NCBI RefSeq assembly: GCF_009755605.1
Contig: NZ_WPNZ01000021.1
Span: 120,656 to 184,655 of the forward strand
Source: Streptomyces typhae
GTDB taxonomy: Bacteria; Actinomycetota; Actinomycetes; Streptomycetales; Streptomycetaceae
Length of the DNA: 64,000 bases
Direction of reading: 5' to 3'
Shown here: one piece after another, positions 17,269-25,706 of the stretch
Layout: each line of letters starts with the position of its first letter
Position numbering within the stretch: position 1 is the first letter of the stretch
Translations under genes and position numbers: made by a program
The notes under the pieces: generated by a model
Told to the model about the DNA's origin: nothing
The model's input: only the letters and a program-made list of their open reading frames with translations
Databases searched by the model: none

Positions 17269-17484
17269 CTAGGCCGCGCTGTCCTCCCCAAGGCCCATGG
17301 GCCCGTAGACCTCACTGGTGTCCTCGAAGAGGGAAACCTGCTCCGCCCCGCCCTCGGCGAGTTCCTTCCAGTGCTCCCCGAGCCAGGTCTCCGCGTCGCC
17401 CTGAGTGGTGAACTCCTCGGGCCGCACGGCAGGCTGGACCTCCGTCCCGTCCGCCTTCTCGAACCGCCACGTCCATGCCGCCAT
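17269..17484 (-). CDS. Small conserved acidic protein (71 aa)
   Basis: 71 residues, MAAWTWRFEKADGTEV..., Trp-rich and acidic (FTTQGDAETWLGEHWKELAE), without membrane segments or cysteines. A good GGGAGG ribosome site precedes the ATG. It matches a small protein seen widely in Streptomyces; function is unknown. Divergent from cobU. Confidence 0.85.
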   Translation of the reverse strand: MAAWTWRFEKADGTEVQPAVRPEEFTTQGDAETWLGEHWKELAEGGAEQVSLFEDTSEVYGPMGLGEDSAA

Positions 17485-17597
17485 GTCAGCCTCCCGAGGT
17501 CCTGTGGGTGTCCCGGCAGCCGCCCGGAGCGGAAGCCGGAGCCGCTCGAAGCCTATCCGGGCGCGCGGCGCGCGGGGCGACGCGGGAGGATCTTCCT

Positions 17598-18797
17598 GTG
17601 GAACTGACTCTGCTCGGCACCGGAGCCCCCGAGGGGCTGCCGTCCCCCGGCTGTCCCTGCGCCGTGTGCGCGACCGCGCTCGGCGACGCGGCGCGGGCCG
17701 CGACGGCGCTCCTCGTCGACGGCGTCCTGCTGCTGGACCTGACGCCCGGCGCGGCGTTCGCCGCCGCCCGCGCGGGGCACTCCCTGGCGGGGGTGCGCCA
17801 GGTGCTGCTCTCGCATCCGCACGACGGGCCCGCCGTGGAGGTGCCCGTCGGGCTTCCGCAGCCGGGCCGGGTGCCCGACGGGCGGGAGCTCGCGCTCCTG
17901 ACCGGCCACCGGGTGCGGGCGGTCGCGGCGGACGCGCCGGGGACCGGCTACGAGGTGACGGGACCCGACGGCGACCGGCTCCTGTACCTGCCGCCGGGCA
18001 CCGCGCCCGCCGGTTTCCCCGCGGACCAGAGCGCGTACGAGATGGTCGTCGCCGACGTCGTGGGGCGCCCCGACGGGCTCGCCCGGCTGCGCGCGGCCGG
18101 TGCCGTGGCGCCGACGACGGACGTGGTGGCCGTCCACATCGGGCACGGGGCGCCGGGCGGCCGCGAGCTCGCGCGGCGGCTCGCGGCTGCCGGGGCGCGG
18201 GCCGTGCCGGACGGCAGCACCCTGACCGTCGGCGCCTACGAGGACGTACCGGACCTGCCGCGCCGCACCCTGGTCCTGGGCGGTGCCAGGTCCGGCAAGT
18301 CCGTGGAGGCGGAGCGGCGCCTGGAGGCCTTCCCCGACGTGCTCTACGTGGCCACCGGCGGCACCCGCGGCGGCGACGGTGAGTGGGCGGAGCGGGTGCG
18401 GGCGCACCGGGAGCGGCGGCCCGGGTCCTGGCGGACCACGGAGACCTGCGACCTGGTGCCGCTGCTCGCGGAGCCGGGGCCGCCGCTGCTCGTGGACTGT
18501 CTGTCGCTGTGGCTGACGCAGGCGATGGACGACGTGAACGCCTGGGACGACACGGAGTGGGCGGGCGGCGGGGAACGGTCGCTGCGCAAGCGGGTCGCGG
18601 AGCTGACGGACGCCGTGCGCGGCACCCGGCGCACCGTGGTCGCGGTCTCCAACGAGGTCGGCTCGGGCATCGTGCCCGCGACCGCGTCGGGCCGCCGCTA
18701 CCGCGACGAACTCGGCCGCCTCAACGCGGCGTTCGCCGCCGAGTGCGAACACGTCCTCCTGGTGGTCGCGGGCCAGGCCCTGCCGCTGCGCCCCTGA
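17598..18797 (+). CDS. cobU: Adenosylcobinamide kinase/guanylyltransferase with N-terminal MBL-like domain
   Basis: 399 residues, twice the size of classical CobU. Residues 1-222 look like a metallo-beta-lactamase-fold domain (ELTLLGTGAP, ALLVDGVLLLDL, LLSHPHDGPAVE, VVAVHIGHG), but the metal motif is reduced to HPHD and later histidines, so hydrolase activity is doubtful. Residues 223-399 are CobU: P-loop 228-235 (GGARSGKS), likely guanylylated His270 (RVRAHRERR) and SNEVGSGIVP. It phosphorylates adenosylcobinamide and transfers GMP to it in the B12 nucleotide loop pathway. GTG start with GGGAGGA eight bases upstream. Confidence 0.92.
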   Translation: MELTLLGTGAPEGLPSPGCPCAVCATALGDAARAATALLVDGVLLLDLTPGAAFAAARAGHSLAGVRQVLLSHPHDGPAVEVPVGLPQPGRVPDGRELALLTGHRVRAVAADAPGTGYEVTGPDGDRLLYLPPGTAPAGFPADQSAYEMVVADVVGRPDGLARLRAAGAVAPTTDVVAVHIGHGAPGGRELARRLAAAGARAVPDGSTLTVGAYEDVPDLPRRTLVLGGARSGKSVEAERRLEAFPDVLYVATGGTRGGDGEWAERVRAHRERRPGSWRTTETCDLVPLLAEPGPPLLVDCLSLWLTQAMDDVNAWDDTEWAGGGERSLRKRVAELTDAVRGTRRTVVAVSNEVGSGIVPATASGRRYRDELGRLNAAFAAECEHVLLVVAGQALPLRP

Positions 18798-18807
18798 CCC
18801 GAGCGAA

Positions 18808-18833
18808 CTCCCGGGCACCGGGCCACCCGGGAG
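18808..18833 (+). terminator. Probable hairpin terminator after cobU
   Basis: CTCCCGGG and CCCGGGAG with a ten-base loop, ten bases after the cobU stop, facing the convergent methyltransferase gene. Confidence 0.45.
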
Positions 18834-18871
18834 CACCCGGGCCCCCGGCCTCCGCACCGGGCCGCCCGCGC

Positions 18872-19981
18872 TCAGCCCTCCGGCTCCTTGCGCGCGATCA
18901 CGCGGTACGCGTTGCCGAAGCCGGTCCGGGTGAGCAGCGGGGCGAGGAGCACGTCCGCCGCCTGGGCCAGGGCGAGCAGCGGGATGGCCGCCCACCAGGC
19001 CGCGCGGCGCAGGCGCAGGAGCGGCGCGGCCGGGGGCCGGGGGTGCCAGGGGACGTCAGGATCGGGCAGCAGCCGGTTGAGGAGCAGCGCGCAGGCCGTG
19101 GTGAGGTCGGACGGCACGTGCGGGGAGCGCCGGTCCACGCCGACGACGGTGAAGCCGAGTTCGTCCAGTTCCCGGCAGAGGTTGGCGAGCGGCACGAAGT
19201 GCGGGTGGCGCGGCTGGCGGTAGGACGCCCACCACTTGCCGAGCAGCCGGGCGGAGCGGCTCTGCGGGTCCGGTGCCTCGATCAGCAGATGCCCACCGGG
19301 GCGCAGGACGGTCCTCGCCGCCCGCAGTTCGGCGCGTGGATCGGGGCGGCGCTGGAGGTAGTGGATCATGCTGAGGACGTCGTAGCGTCCGGCGAGGCGC
19401 CCGGCAAGGTCGGTGAGGCGGCCGCGGTGGGCCTCCTCGATACGGCCGCGCCGCACCGCCTCGGCGAGGCCGCGGTCGCCGTCGAGCCCGTCGAAGGCCG
19501 TGTACGGCAGGAGTTCCTTGGCGGCCGCGGGAAAGCGGGCCCGCCCCGTGCCCACGTCCAGCCAGCTCTCGGGCTCCCCGAACCGGCTCAGCGCGCGCAC
19601 ACCGGCGAGCTGCCGTCGCCGGCTCGTCCAGGCCCTGGTCAGGATCGCGGCCGCGGCACCCCCGACCCCGTGGCAGAGGTCCTGGCGCCAGAAGTCCCGG
19701 TGGCCGAGGTCCTGTCGGCCGGACCCGAGGCGGTAGAACTCCAGGCCCTCGGGGCTGAGGCCGGGGTTCTGGAAGGTGTGGGCGCAGTCCGCGCACCGGG
19801 CGAGGGTGAAGTGGCCCGGCTTGCCCTGGACCAGGTCGGGGGTGCGGACCCGTACCCGCAGGCGGTGGGAGCCGCACCAGGGGCAGTCGTCGCGGCGCGG
19901 TTCGTGGAAGGGCGCGGTGCCCTCGGCGAGGCGGGCGAGGCAGGCGGGGCGGCGTTCGGCGGTCTGCTGGGCGAGGTCCAT
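18872..19981 (-). CDS. SAM-dependent methyltransferase with N-terminal zinc ribbon
   Basis: 369 residues. Residues 32-75 form a CxxC...CxxC zinc ribbon (CPWCGSH, CADCAHTF). The SAM site is SWLDVGTGRARF (about 145) and strand 4 is DVLSMIHYLQRRPDP; LRPGGHLLIEAP follows. A hydrophobic C-terminal stretch (AIPLLALAQAADVLLAPLL) may touch the membrane. This architecture (class I methyltransferase of the glycan or ubiquinone type) usually acts on envelope or sugar substrates, but the target is unknown. ATG chosen because GGGAGT lies six bases upstream. Confidence 0.85.
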   Translation of the reverse strand: MDLAQQTAERRPACLARLAEGTAPFHEPRRDDCPWCGSHRLRVRVRTPDLVQGKPGHFTLARCADCAHTFQNPGLSPEGLEFYRLGSGRQDLGHRDFWRQDLCHGVGGAAAAILTRAWTSRRRQLAGVRALSRFGEPESWLDVGTGRARFPAAAKELLPYTAFDGLDGDRGLAEAVRRGRIEEAHRGRLTDLAGRLAGRYDVLSMIHYLQRRPDPRAELRAARTVLRPGGHLLIEAPDPQSRSARLLGKWWASYRQPRHPHFVPLANLCRELDELGFTVVGVDRRSPHVPSDLTTACALLLNRLLPDPDVPWHPRPPAAPLLRLRRAAWWAAIPLLALAQAADVLLAPLLTRTGFGNAYRVIARKEPEG

Positions 19982-20183
19982 CGCGTACTCCCGAAGTCCG
20001 TCGCGTACTCCCGCATGCCGCGGTACGACCATGCGATACATGCGGGACATTCGGAACGTACCTGAAAGAAAGGGGCACTTACGGAAAGGCGCGTGTCCCG
20101 GCGATTCCCGCGCCGGGCCCCCGTGGCCGGAGGGCATGGGCCCGTACGCGCGCAGGACACGCCCCGCCGGTACTGTTCGCCGA

Positions 20184-21281
20184 ATGAGCTCGCTGATTCT
20201 CGACGACTTCACCGATCTGATCGAGCGGCCCGACGGCGGGGTACGCCGGGACGCCGACGAGCGCAGGGAGCGCCAGGACGTGCATCCCGGCGCGCTCGGC
20301 CGCCTCGACGATCTCGCCGAATGGCTGTCGGCCGCGCAGTCCGAGGTGCCGGTCAAGCCGATCGAACGGCCGCGTGCCGTGCTGTTCGCGGGCGATCACG
20401 GGGTGGCCGAACTCGGTGTGTCCGCGCGGGCGGCGGGCGGCGCGGCCGATCTCGTCCGCGCCGTGCTGGCGGGCGAGAGCCCCGCGGCGGTGCTCGCGCG
20501 CCGCCTCGACGTGCCCGTACGGGTCGTCGACATGGCCCTCGACTGCGCCGAGGACGCCCTGCCCGCCGAGGTCGCGGGGCACCGGGTGCGGCGCGGCTCC
20601 GGGCGCATCGACATCGAGGACGCCCTGACGCAGGAGGAGGCCGAGCAGGCGGTGCGGGCCGGTATCGCCCTCGCCGACGAGGAGGCCGACGCCGGCACGG
20701 ACCTGGTTGTGCTCGGCGACGTCAGCGTCGGCGGCACGACACCGGCGGCGACCCTGATCGCGGCGCTGTGCGGCACCGACGCCTCCGTCGTCACCGGGCG
20801 CGGCGGCGCGCCGATCGACGACCTGGCGTGGATGCGCAAGTGCGCGGCCGTCCGGGACTCGCTGCGGCGGGCGCGCCCCATGCTCGGCGACCAGATGCAG
20901 CTCCTCGCCGCGGTGGGCGGGGCCGACCTGGCGGCGATGACCGGGTTCCTGCTCCAGTGCGCGGTGCGGCGGACGCCGGTGATCCTCGACGGTGTGGTGT
21001 CGGCCGCGGCGGCCCTCGTGGCGCAGCGGGTGGCCTTCCGGGCGCCGGACTGGTGGCTCGCGGGGCACGACAGCGGGGAGCCCGCGCAGGCCAAGGCGCT
21101 CGACCGGATGGCGCTCGAACCGCTGCTCACCCACGGGGTGAAGGTCGGCGAGGGCGTCGGGGCGCTCCTCGCCGTACCGCTGGTGCGGGCCGCCGCCGCG
21201 CTGTCCGCCGAGATGCCCGCCGCCGAACCGTCCCCCGCCGAGCCGTCGGAGCCGTCCACCGCCCGGGAGGACGGCGAGTAA
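20184..21281 (+). CDS. cobT: Nicotinate-nucleotide-dimethylbenzimidazole phosphoribosyltransferase
   Basis: 365 residues. Makes alpha-ribazole phosphate, the lower ligand of B12, from nicotinate mononucleotide and dimethylbenzimidazole. Family motifs: LFAGDHGVAELGVSA near residue 70, LGDVSVGGTTPAATL, and the catalytic glutamate in HGVKVGEGVGALLA near the C-terminus. The last 25 residues are an Ala/Pro/Glu tail. TACTGT ends seven bases before the ATG without a ribosome site, so the mRNA is probably leaderless. Works with CobU and CobS in this window. Confidence 0.94.
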   Translation: MSSLILDDFTDLIERPDGGVRRDADERRERQDVHPGALGRLDDLAEWLSAAQSEVPVKPIERPRAVLFAGDHGVAELGVSARAAGGAADLVRAVLAGESPAAVLARRLDVPVRVVDMALDCAEDALPAEVAGHRVRRGSGRIDIEDALTQEEAEQAVRAGIALADEEADAGTDLVVLGDVSVGGTTPAATLIAALCGTDASVVTGRGGAPIDDLAWMRKCAAVRDSLRRARPMLGDQMQLLAAVGGADLAAMTGFLLQCAVRRTPVILDGVVSAAAALVAQRVAFRAPDWWLAGHDSGEPAQAKALDRMALEPLLTHGVKVGEGVGALLAVPLVRAAAALSAEMPAAEPSPAEPSEPSTAREDGE

Positions 21282-21416
21282 GGACGGCGCCCGGCCCGGC
21301 GGGAGCGGGCGAAGCAGGCGGACGGCGAGCGGCGCGGGCCTCGGCTCCGGCGGGCGGAGCGGCGCCGGGCTGCAGAACCGCATATCACACCACAACGCCC
21401 CATAAGATCCCGTTTC

Positions 21417-23183
21417 ATGGGAGACATCAGGACAGGGGAAGAGCAGGTCCGGGCGTCCACGGCGGCCTCGCGGCGCGGGGCGGCCGTGGCGGTGTGGTAT
21501 CTGCGCGCCGTCACGTTCGTGAACTTCCTCAGTGCGGTGTGGGTCTCCCTCGGCCAGGACCTGCGCCGCCACAACACGGCGGACTACTTCACCCCGTACC
21601 TGCTCACCGCGGGCTTCGCCTCCGGTGTCTTCACGATGTTCCTGGCGATCACCATGCGGCGCAGGAAGCGGGCGGCCTGGATCCTCAACGTCGTCCTGAG
21701 CGGCCTGTTCCTGCTCCTGTTCGCCTTCGCGATGTGCTTCCCGGAGATCAGGCAGTACGCGCAGAACTGGATCTCGCTGGGCCTCACCGCGCTGTTCGTC
21801 GGCGCGCTGCTCGTCGGCCGCCGCGAGTTCTACGCCAAGGGCGACCGCTCCAACCCGAGGCTCGCCGCGGCCGTCGCGGTCGGCGGGCTGCTCGTGACGT
21901 CGCTGCTCGCGGCGCTCCTGGTGTCCGTCACCAACCGCGCCCACGACGAGTACCGCTCCACGTTCCTCGACCGCTGGCGCTACGGCACCATGCGCCTGGT
22001 CTCCCTGGCCGCCGACGACTCCCGGTTCGCCGGGATCGCGACGCCCGGCTGGGTCAACGTCACCGTCAACGTCCTGAGCACGGTGCTGCTCTGCGCCGTC
22101 CTGTACGCCGCCTTCCGCTCCCGCCGGGCGGTCGACCCGCTGTCGGAGGACGACGAGGCGCGGCTGCGCGCCCTGCTCGGGCGCCACGGCGAGCGGGACT
22201 CCCTCGGATACTTCTGTCTGCGCCGCGAGAAGAGCGTGGTGTGGTCGCCGACCGGCAAGTCGGCGATCGCCTACCGCGTCGTCGGCGGTGTCTCGCTGGC
22301 GTCCGGCGACCCCATCGGCGACCCGGAGGCCTGGCCCGGCGCCATCGAGCCCTGGCTCGCCGAGGCCCGCGAGCACGGCTGGACCCCGGCCGTGATGGGC
22401 GCGAGCGAGGAGGCGGGCACCGTCTACGCCCGGCACGGCCTCGACGCCCTGGAACTCGGTGACGAGGCGATCGTCGAGATCGCGGAGTTCACCCTGGAGG
22501 GGCGCGCCATGCGGACCGTCCGGCAGGCCTACAACCGGGTGAAGCGCGCCGGATACGAGGTCCGCATCCGCCGCCACCACGACATCCCCGCCGAGGAGAT
22601 GGCCCACCTCCTCGATCGCGCCGACGACTGGCGCGACGGCGCCACCGAGCGCGGCTTCTCCATGGCGCTCGGGCGGCTCGGCGACCCGGCGGACGGCGAG
22701 TGCGTGATGCTGGAGTGCCGGGACGGCGACGGGGCGCTGCGGGCGGTGCTCTCGTTCGTGCCGTGGGGGCCGCACGGCCTCTCCCTCGACCTCATGCGGC
22801 GCGACCGGGACGCCGAGAACGGCCTGATGGAGTTCATGGTCATCGAGCTGCTCCAGCGCGCCGCCGAGATCCAGATCACGCAGGTGTCACTGAACTTCGC
22901 GATGTTCAGGTCGGTCTTCGAGCGTGGCTCGCGGCTCGGCGCGGGCCCGGTCCTTCGGCTGTGGCGCTCGCTGCTCAGCTTCTTCTCGCGCTGGTGGCAG
23001 ATCGAGTCGCTGTACCGCGCCAACGCCAAGTACCGGCCCATCTGGGAACCCCGCTTCCTGCTCTTCGAGAAGAGCGGCGACCTGCCGCGCATCGCCATCG
23101 CGTCGGCGCGCGCCGAAGGGTTCCTCGAAGCACCGGGGCTGCCGAAGTGGCTGCACCGCACACATCTGGAGTCCCGACGATGA
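21417..23183 (+). CDS. MprF-like membrane protein with phosphatidylglycerol lysyltransferase (DUF2156) domain
   Basis: 588 residues. Five to six N-terminal helices (about 25-245) then a double-GNAT DUF2156 domain (about 265-560), with GYFCLRREKSVVWSPTGKSA and CVMLECRDG strands typical of LPG synthases. Full MprF has about 14 helices, so this is a short version: the synthase may aminoacylate lipids, while the flippase part is reduced. The aminoacyl donor is unknown. A TAAGAT hexamer lies eight bases before the ATG. Its stop overlaps the next gene (ATGA). Confidence 0.85.
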   Translation: MGDIRTGEEQVRASTAASRRGAAVAVWYLRAVTFVNFLSAVWVSLGQDLRRHNTADYFTPYLLTAGFASGVFTMFLAITMRRRKRAAWILNVVLSGLFLLLFAFAMCFPEIRQYAQNWISLGLTALFVGALLVGRREFYAKGDRSNPRLAAAVAVGGLLVTSLLAALLVSVTNRAHDEYRSTFLDRWRYGTMRLVSLAADDSRFAGIATPGWVNVTVNVLSTVLLCAVLYAAFRSRRAVDPLSEDDEARLRALLGRHGERDSLGYFCLRREKSVVWSPTGKSAIAYRVVGGVSLASGDPIGDPEAWPGAIEPWLAEAREHGWTPAVMGASEEAGTVYARHGLDALELGDEAIVEIAEFTLEGRAMRTVRQAYNRVKRAGYEVRIRRHHDIPAEEMAHLLDRADDWRDGATERGFSMALGRLGDPADGECVMLECRDGDGALRAVLSFVPWGPHGLSLDLMRRDRDAENGLMEFMVIELLQRAAEIQITQVSLNFAMFRSVFERGSRLGAGPVLRLWRSLLSFFSRWWQIESLYRANAKYRPIWEPRFLLFEKSGDLPRIAIASARAEGFLEAPGLPKWLHRTHLESRR

Positions 23184-23881
23184 GCACCCTGTCCCGGCTG
23201 GCGCGCGCCGAGTGGGAGCCGCTGTTCTCCACCGTGCGCGACGGCCTCGCGGCCCGGCATCTGCGCGCGATCCCGCTGACGCTGGCGGCCGTCTGCCTGA
23301 CGGCGGCGTTCCAGTACGTGCAGAACCAGTCCTGGGGCTATCGGTTCGTGCAGAACATCGGCTGCGTACGGGCCGAGGACCCGCTGTGGCTCGCCCTGCT
23401 CCGCACCCCCCTCTCGCTCTTCGTCCCGGCCCTCGACCTGCCGGTGTGGGGCGCGCTCGCACAGATCCTGGTGGTCCTCGGCATCGCGGAGATCTGTCTC
23501 GGCTGGTGGCGCACGCTCGTCATCGGGTACGTGGCGACGCTCGCGGGCACGCTGTACGCGCGCGTGGGCATCGCTCTCGGGTACGACAACTTCTTCGGCC
23601 TGCCCGCGTCCGACGCGACCGTGGTCGACACCGGTCCCTCGGCGGCGGTGGTGGGGCTCGCGGTGTACGTGTGCTGGCGCTACCGGGCGTACGCCACCGG
23701 GGTCCTCGTGGTCGTCCTGATGGTCGTCGAGGTGATCTTCAAGGACAACCTCGCGGGCAAGGAGCACCTGGCCGCGATCGGCGGGGTCCTGCTGCTGTGC
23801 GCGGTGTCGGCGCTGCTGCGTCACCGCCGCCGGGGCGGGAGCGGCCCGGCCGGGTCCGGCTTGCCGCCGATCAGGTCCTGA
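23180..23881 (+). CDS. Rhomboid-like membrane protein
   Basis: 233 residues with about six helices. GPSAAVVG with Ser154 in a central helix and His196 in the last helices (KEHLAAIGG) are at the places of the rhomboid Ser-His dyad, so intramembrane proteolysis is possible. The usual GxSG is GPSA here, hence activity is uncertain. The ATG overlaps the MprF-like stop by four bases, which means translational coupling and probably a joint role in the membrane. Its last 61 bases overlap the convergent next gene. Confidence 0.85.
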   Translation: MSTLSRLARAEWEPLFSTVRDGLAARHLRAIPLTLAAVCLTAAFQYVQNQSWGYRFVQNIGCVRAEDPLWLALLRTPLSLFVPALDLPVWGALAQILVVLGIAEICLGWWRTLVIGYVATLAGTLYARVGIALGYDNFFGLPASDATVVDTGPSAAVVGLAVYVCWRYRAYATGVLVVVLMVVEVIFKDNLAGKEHLAAIGGVLLLCAVSALLRHRRRGGSGPAGSGLPPIRS

Positions 23882-24585
23882 AGCCGGCGCCGCGGGCCCG
23901 ACCAGCGGCGGTCGTGGCGGAAGGCGCGCAGCCCCGCGCGGGCCCGCGCGCGGGGGCGGCGGCGGTAGAACCTGCGGGCCCACGCCGAGCCGGGGCGGGC
24001 GAGCCGGACCGCGCCGACCAGCGCCACGAACGGCACCACCATCCCGATCAGGGCCAGGCGCAGCTTGCCCTTGGCCAGCGCGATCAGGGCGAAGCCGCAG
24101 TTGAGGGTGATGTTCAGGGCGAACGCGACCCGGTCGTGCCGCTCGTCGGCGGTGAGTTCGTTGACGCCGAGCGGGCTGAAGCCGGTGAGGACGAGCACCA
24201 CCAGGGCGGCCGTGAGGACCACGACCTCGACGCTCTTGCGGCCCTGCTCGCTCCAGTAGACGTCGTCCAGGTGCAGGATCAGCGCGAACTCGTCGAGGAC
24301 CAGGCCCGCGCCCAGGCCGAAGAGGACGGCCGCGCACATCGACCCGAGGCTGTGCCGCCCCGCCGCCACCGCCCAGAAGCCGCCCACAAGCATCAGGAAG
24401 ATGCCCGGTACGACGTGGTGGATGTGCACGTCACCCGTGGTGATGTTCCGGAAGGGGCCCCGGCCCGCCCGGATGAGCCGGGTGATGGTCCGGGTGACCA
24501 CGAAGCAGCCCACGAACGCGACCAGGGCGAGCAGCAGCGGCAGCTTCCCGGGCTCCACGATGTTCCGGTACCACCAGCCGTCCAT
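23821..24585 (-). CDS. Integral membrane protein with HIHH motif, unknown function
   Basis: 254 residues, about six to seven helices. Loop between helices 1 and 2 has GDVHIHHVVPG with His54, His56 and His57 and the second helix has HSLG; DEFALILHLDDVYW follows helix 3, so clustered His and Asp could bind a metal, an inference. The C-terminus is Arg-rich and cytoplasmic. Its 3' end overlaps the rhomboid-like gene by 61 bases on the opposite strand, which is longer than usual for convergent genes. Confidence 0.83.
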   Translation of the reverse strand: MDGWWYRNIVEPGKLPLLLALVAFVGCFVVTRTITRLIRAGRGPFRNITTGDVHIHHVVPGIFLMLVGGFWAVAAGRHSLGSMCAAVLFGLGAGLVLDEFALILHLDDVYWSEQGRKSVEVVVLTAALVVLVLTGFSPLGVNELTADERHDRVAFALNITLNCGFALIALAKGKLRLALIGMVVPFVALVGAVRLARPGSAWARRFYRRRPRARARAGLRAFRHDRRWSGPRRRLQDLIGGKPDPAGPLPPRRR

Positions 24586-24754
24586 GCGCCCGTCCTCCGG
24601 AGCCGTCCCTCAGCCCATCCTCCGGTCGGGGCCCGGGTTCCGCAGGCCGGACGGCTCCGCCCGGCCGCGCCCGGCGCGACGGGCGCGGCACCCGGGAGAC
24701 CCCGGCGGCACCGGCGGCCCCGGCCGGGCCGCACGCGGCGGGTAGCCTCACCGG

Positions 24755-25549
24755 GTGCCCAGACCCACCCCCGCCGACGGCCTCCGGTTCGCCTTCGGGA
24801 CGCTCACCGTGATCCCCGTCCGCGTCCACCGGTGGGACCGCGACGCCGCCCGCACCGGCATGCTGTGCGCCCCGCTCGCGGGCCTGGCCGTGGGCGTCGG
24901 CGCCGCCGCCGCGGGCTCGGCCCTGACCGTGCTCGGCGCGGGTCCGCTGCTCGCGGCCGTCGCCGCCGTCGCGGTGCCGGCGGCGGCCACCCGGGGCCTG
25001 CATCTGGACGGCCTCGCCGACACCGCCGACGGCCTCGGCAGCGGCAAGCCCGCCGACGACGCGCTGCGCGTCATGAAGCAGTCCGACATCGGCCCGTTCG
25101 GTGTCATCACCCTGGTCCTCGTGCTGCTCGCCCAGGTGGCCGCGCTCGCCGGGCTCTACGACAAGAGCTGGCTGCACGGCGCCGCCGGCACGGTCGTGGC
25201 CGCCGTGACGGCGCGCCTCGCGCTCACCCTCGCGGCCCGCAGAAACGTCCCCGCGGCCCGCCCCGAAGGTCTCGGCGCCGCCGTCGCGGGGACCGTGCCG
25301 GGGCCCGCCGCCGCGGCCGTCCTCGCCGTCGCCACGACCGCGGCGGCCGCCGCGGGCGCCCCGGACGGGCCCTACGGAGCGGTCCGCGGCGCCGCCGCCG
25401 TGGTGCTCGGCTGCGCCGTCGCCGAACTCCTCCTGCGCCACTGCCTGCGACGCTTCGGCGGGGTGACCGGAGACGTCTTCGGCGGCCTCGCCGAGACCGC
25501 CGCGACCACGGCCCTCCTTGTGCTCTCCCTCGGCCAACACGCACAGTGA
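24755..25549 (+). CDS. cobS: Adenosylcobinamide-GDP ribazoletransferase (cobalamin synthase)
   Basis: 264-residue integral membrane enzyme joining adenosylcobinamide-GDP and alpha-ribazole, last step of B12 assembly. Family motif RGLHLDGLADTADGLGS (about 85-101) with the metal-binding Asp residues, then MKQSDIGPFG; five to six helices follow. GTG start lies six bases after TAGCCT and no ribosome site is seen (leaderless). The cluster cobU-cobT-cobS is broken by other genes, so these are separate transcripts. Confidence 0.95.
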   Translation: MPRPTPADGLRFAFGTLTVIPVRVHRWDRDAARTGMLCAPLAGLAVGVGAAAAGSALTVLGAGPLLAAVAAVAVPAAATRGLHLDGLADTADGLGSGKPADDALRVMKQSDIGPFGVITLVLVLLAQVAALAGLYDKSWLHGAAGTVVAAVTARLALTLAARRNVPAARPEGLGAAVAGTVPGPAAAAVLAVATTAAAAAGAPDGPYGAVRGAAAVVLGCAVAELLLRHCLRRFGGVTGDVFGGLAETAATTALLVLSLGQHAQ

Positions 25550-25706
25550 TGCACACCGCAATGCTTACAGGCGTAGGCTCGCGACGGGCTTACTACCCCA
25601 AAGCCCATGAGATCGCTTGGATCTCACTAGAGCTCAACAGATCTCGTTAGAGCTCGACAGAACTCCATAACTCAGTGGAACTCCACGAAAGAGGGACCTC
25701 AGCACC

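Noticed and set aside
20079..22775. Minus-strand frame of 898 codons
   Set aside because: Antisense to cobT and the MprF-like gene; His/Arg/Gly bias typical of shadow frames.
17500..25600. Further cobalamin riboswitch before cobU, cobT or cobS
   Set aside because: No B12 box (CGAAGACCTGC-like) is present; these starts have a ribosome site or a direct -10 hexamer.
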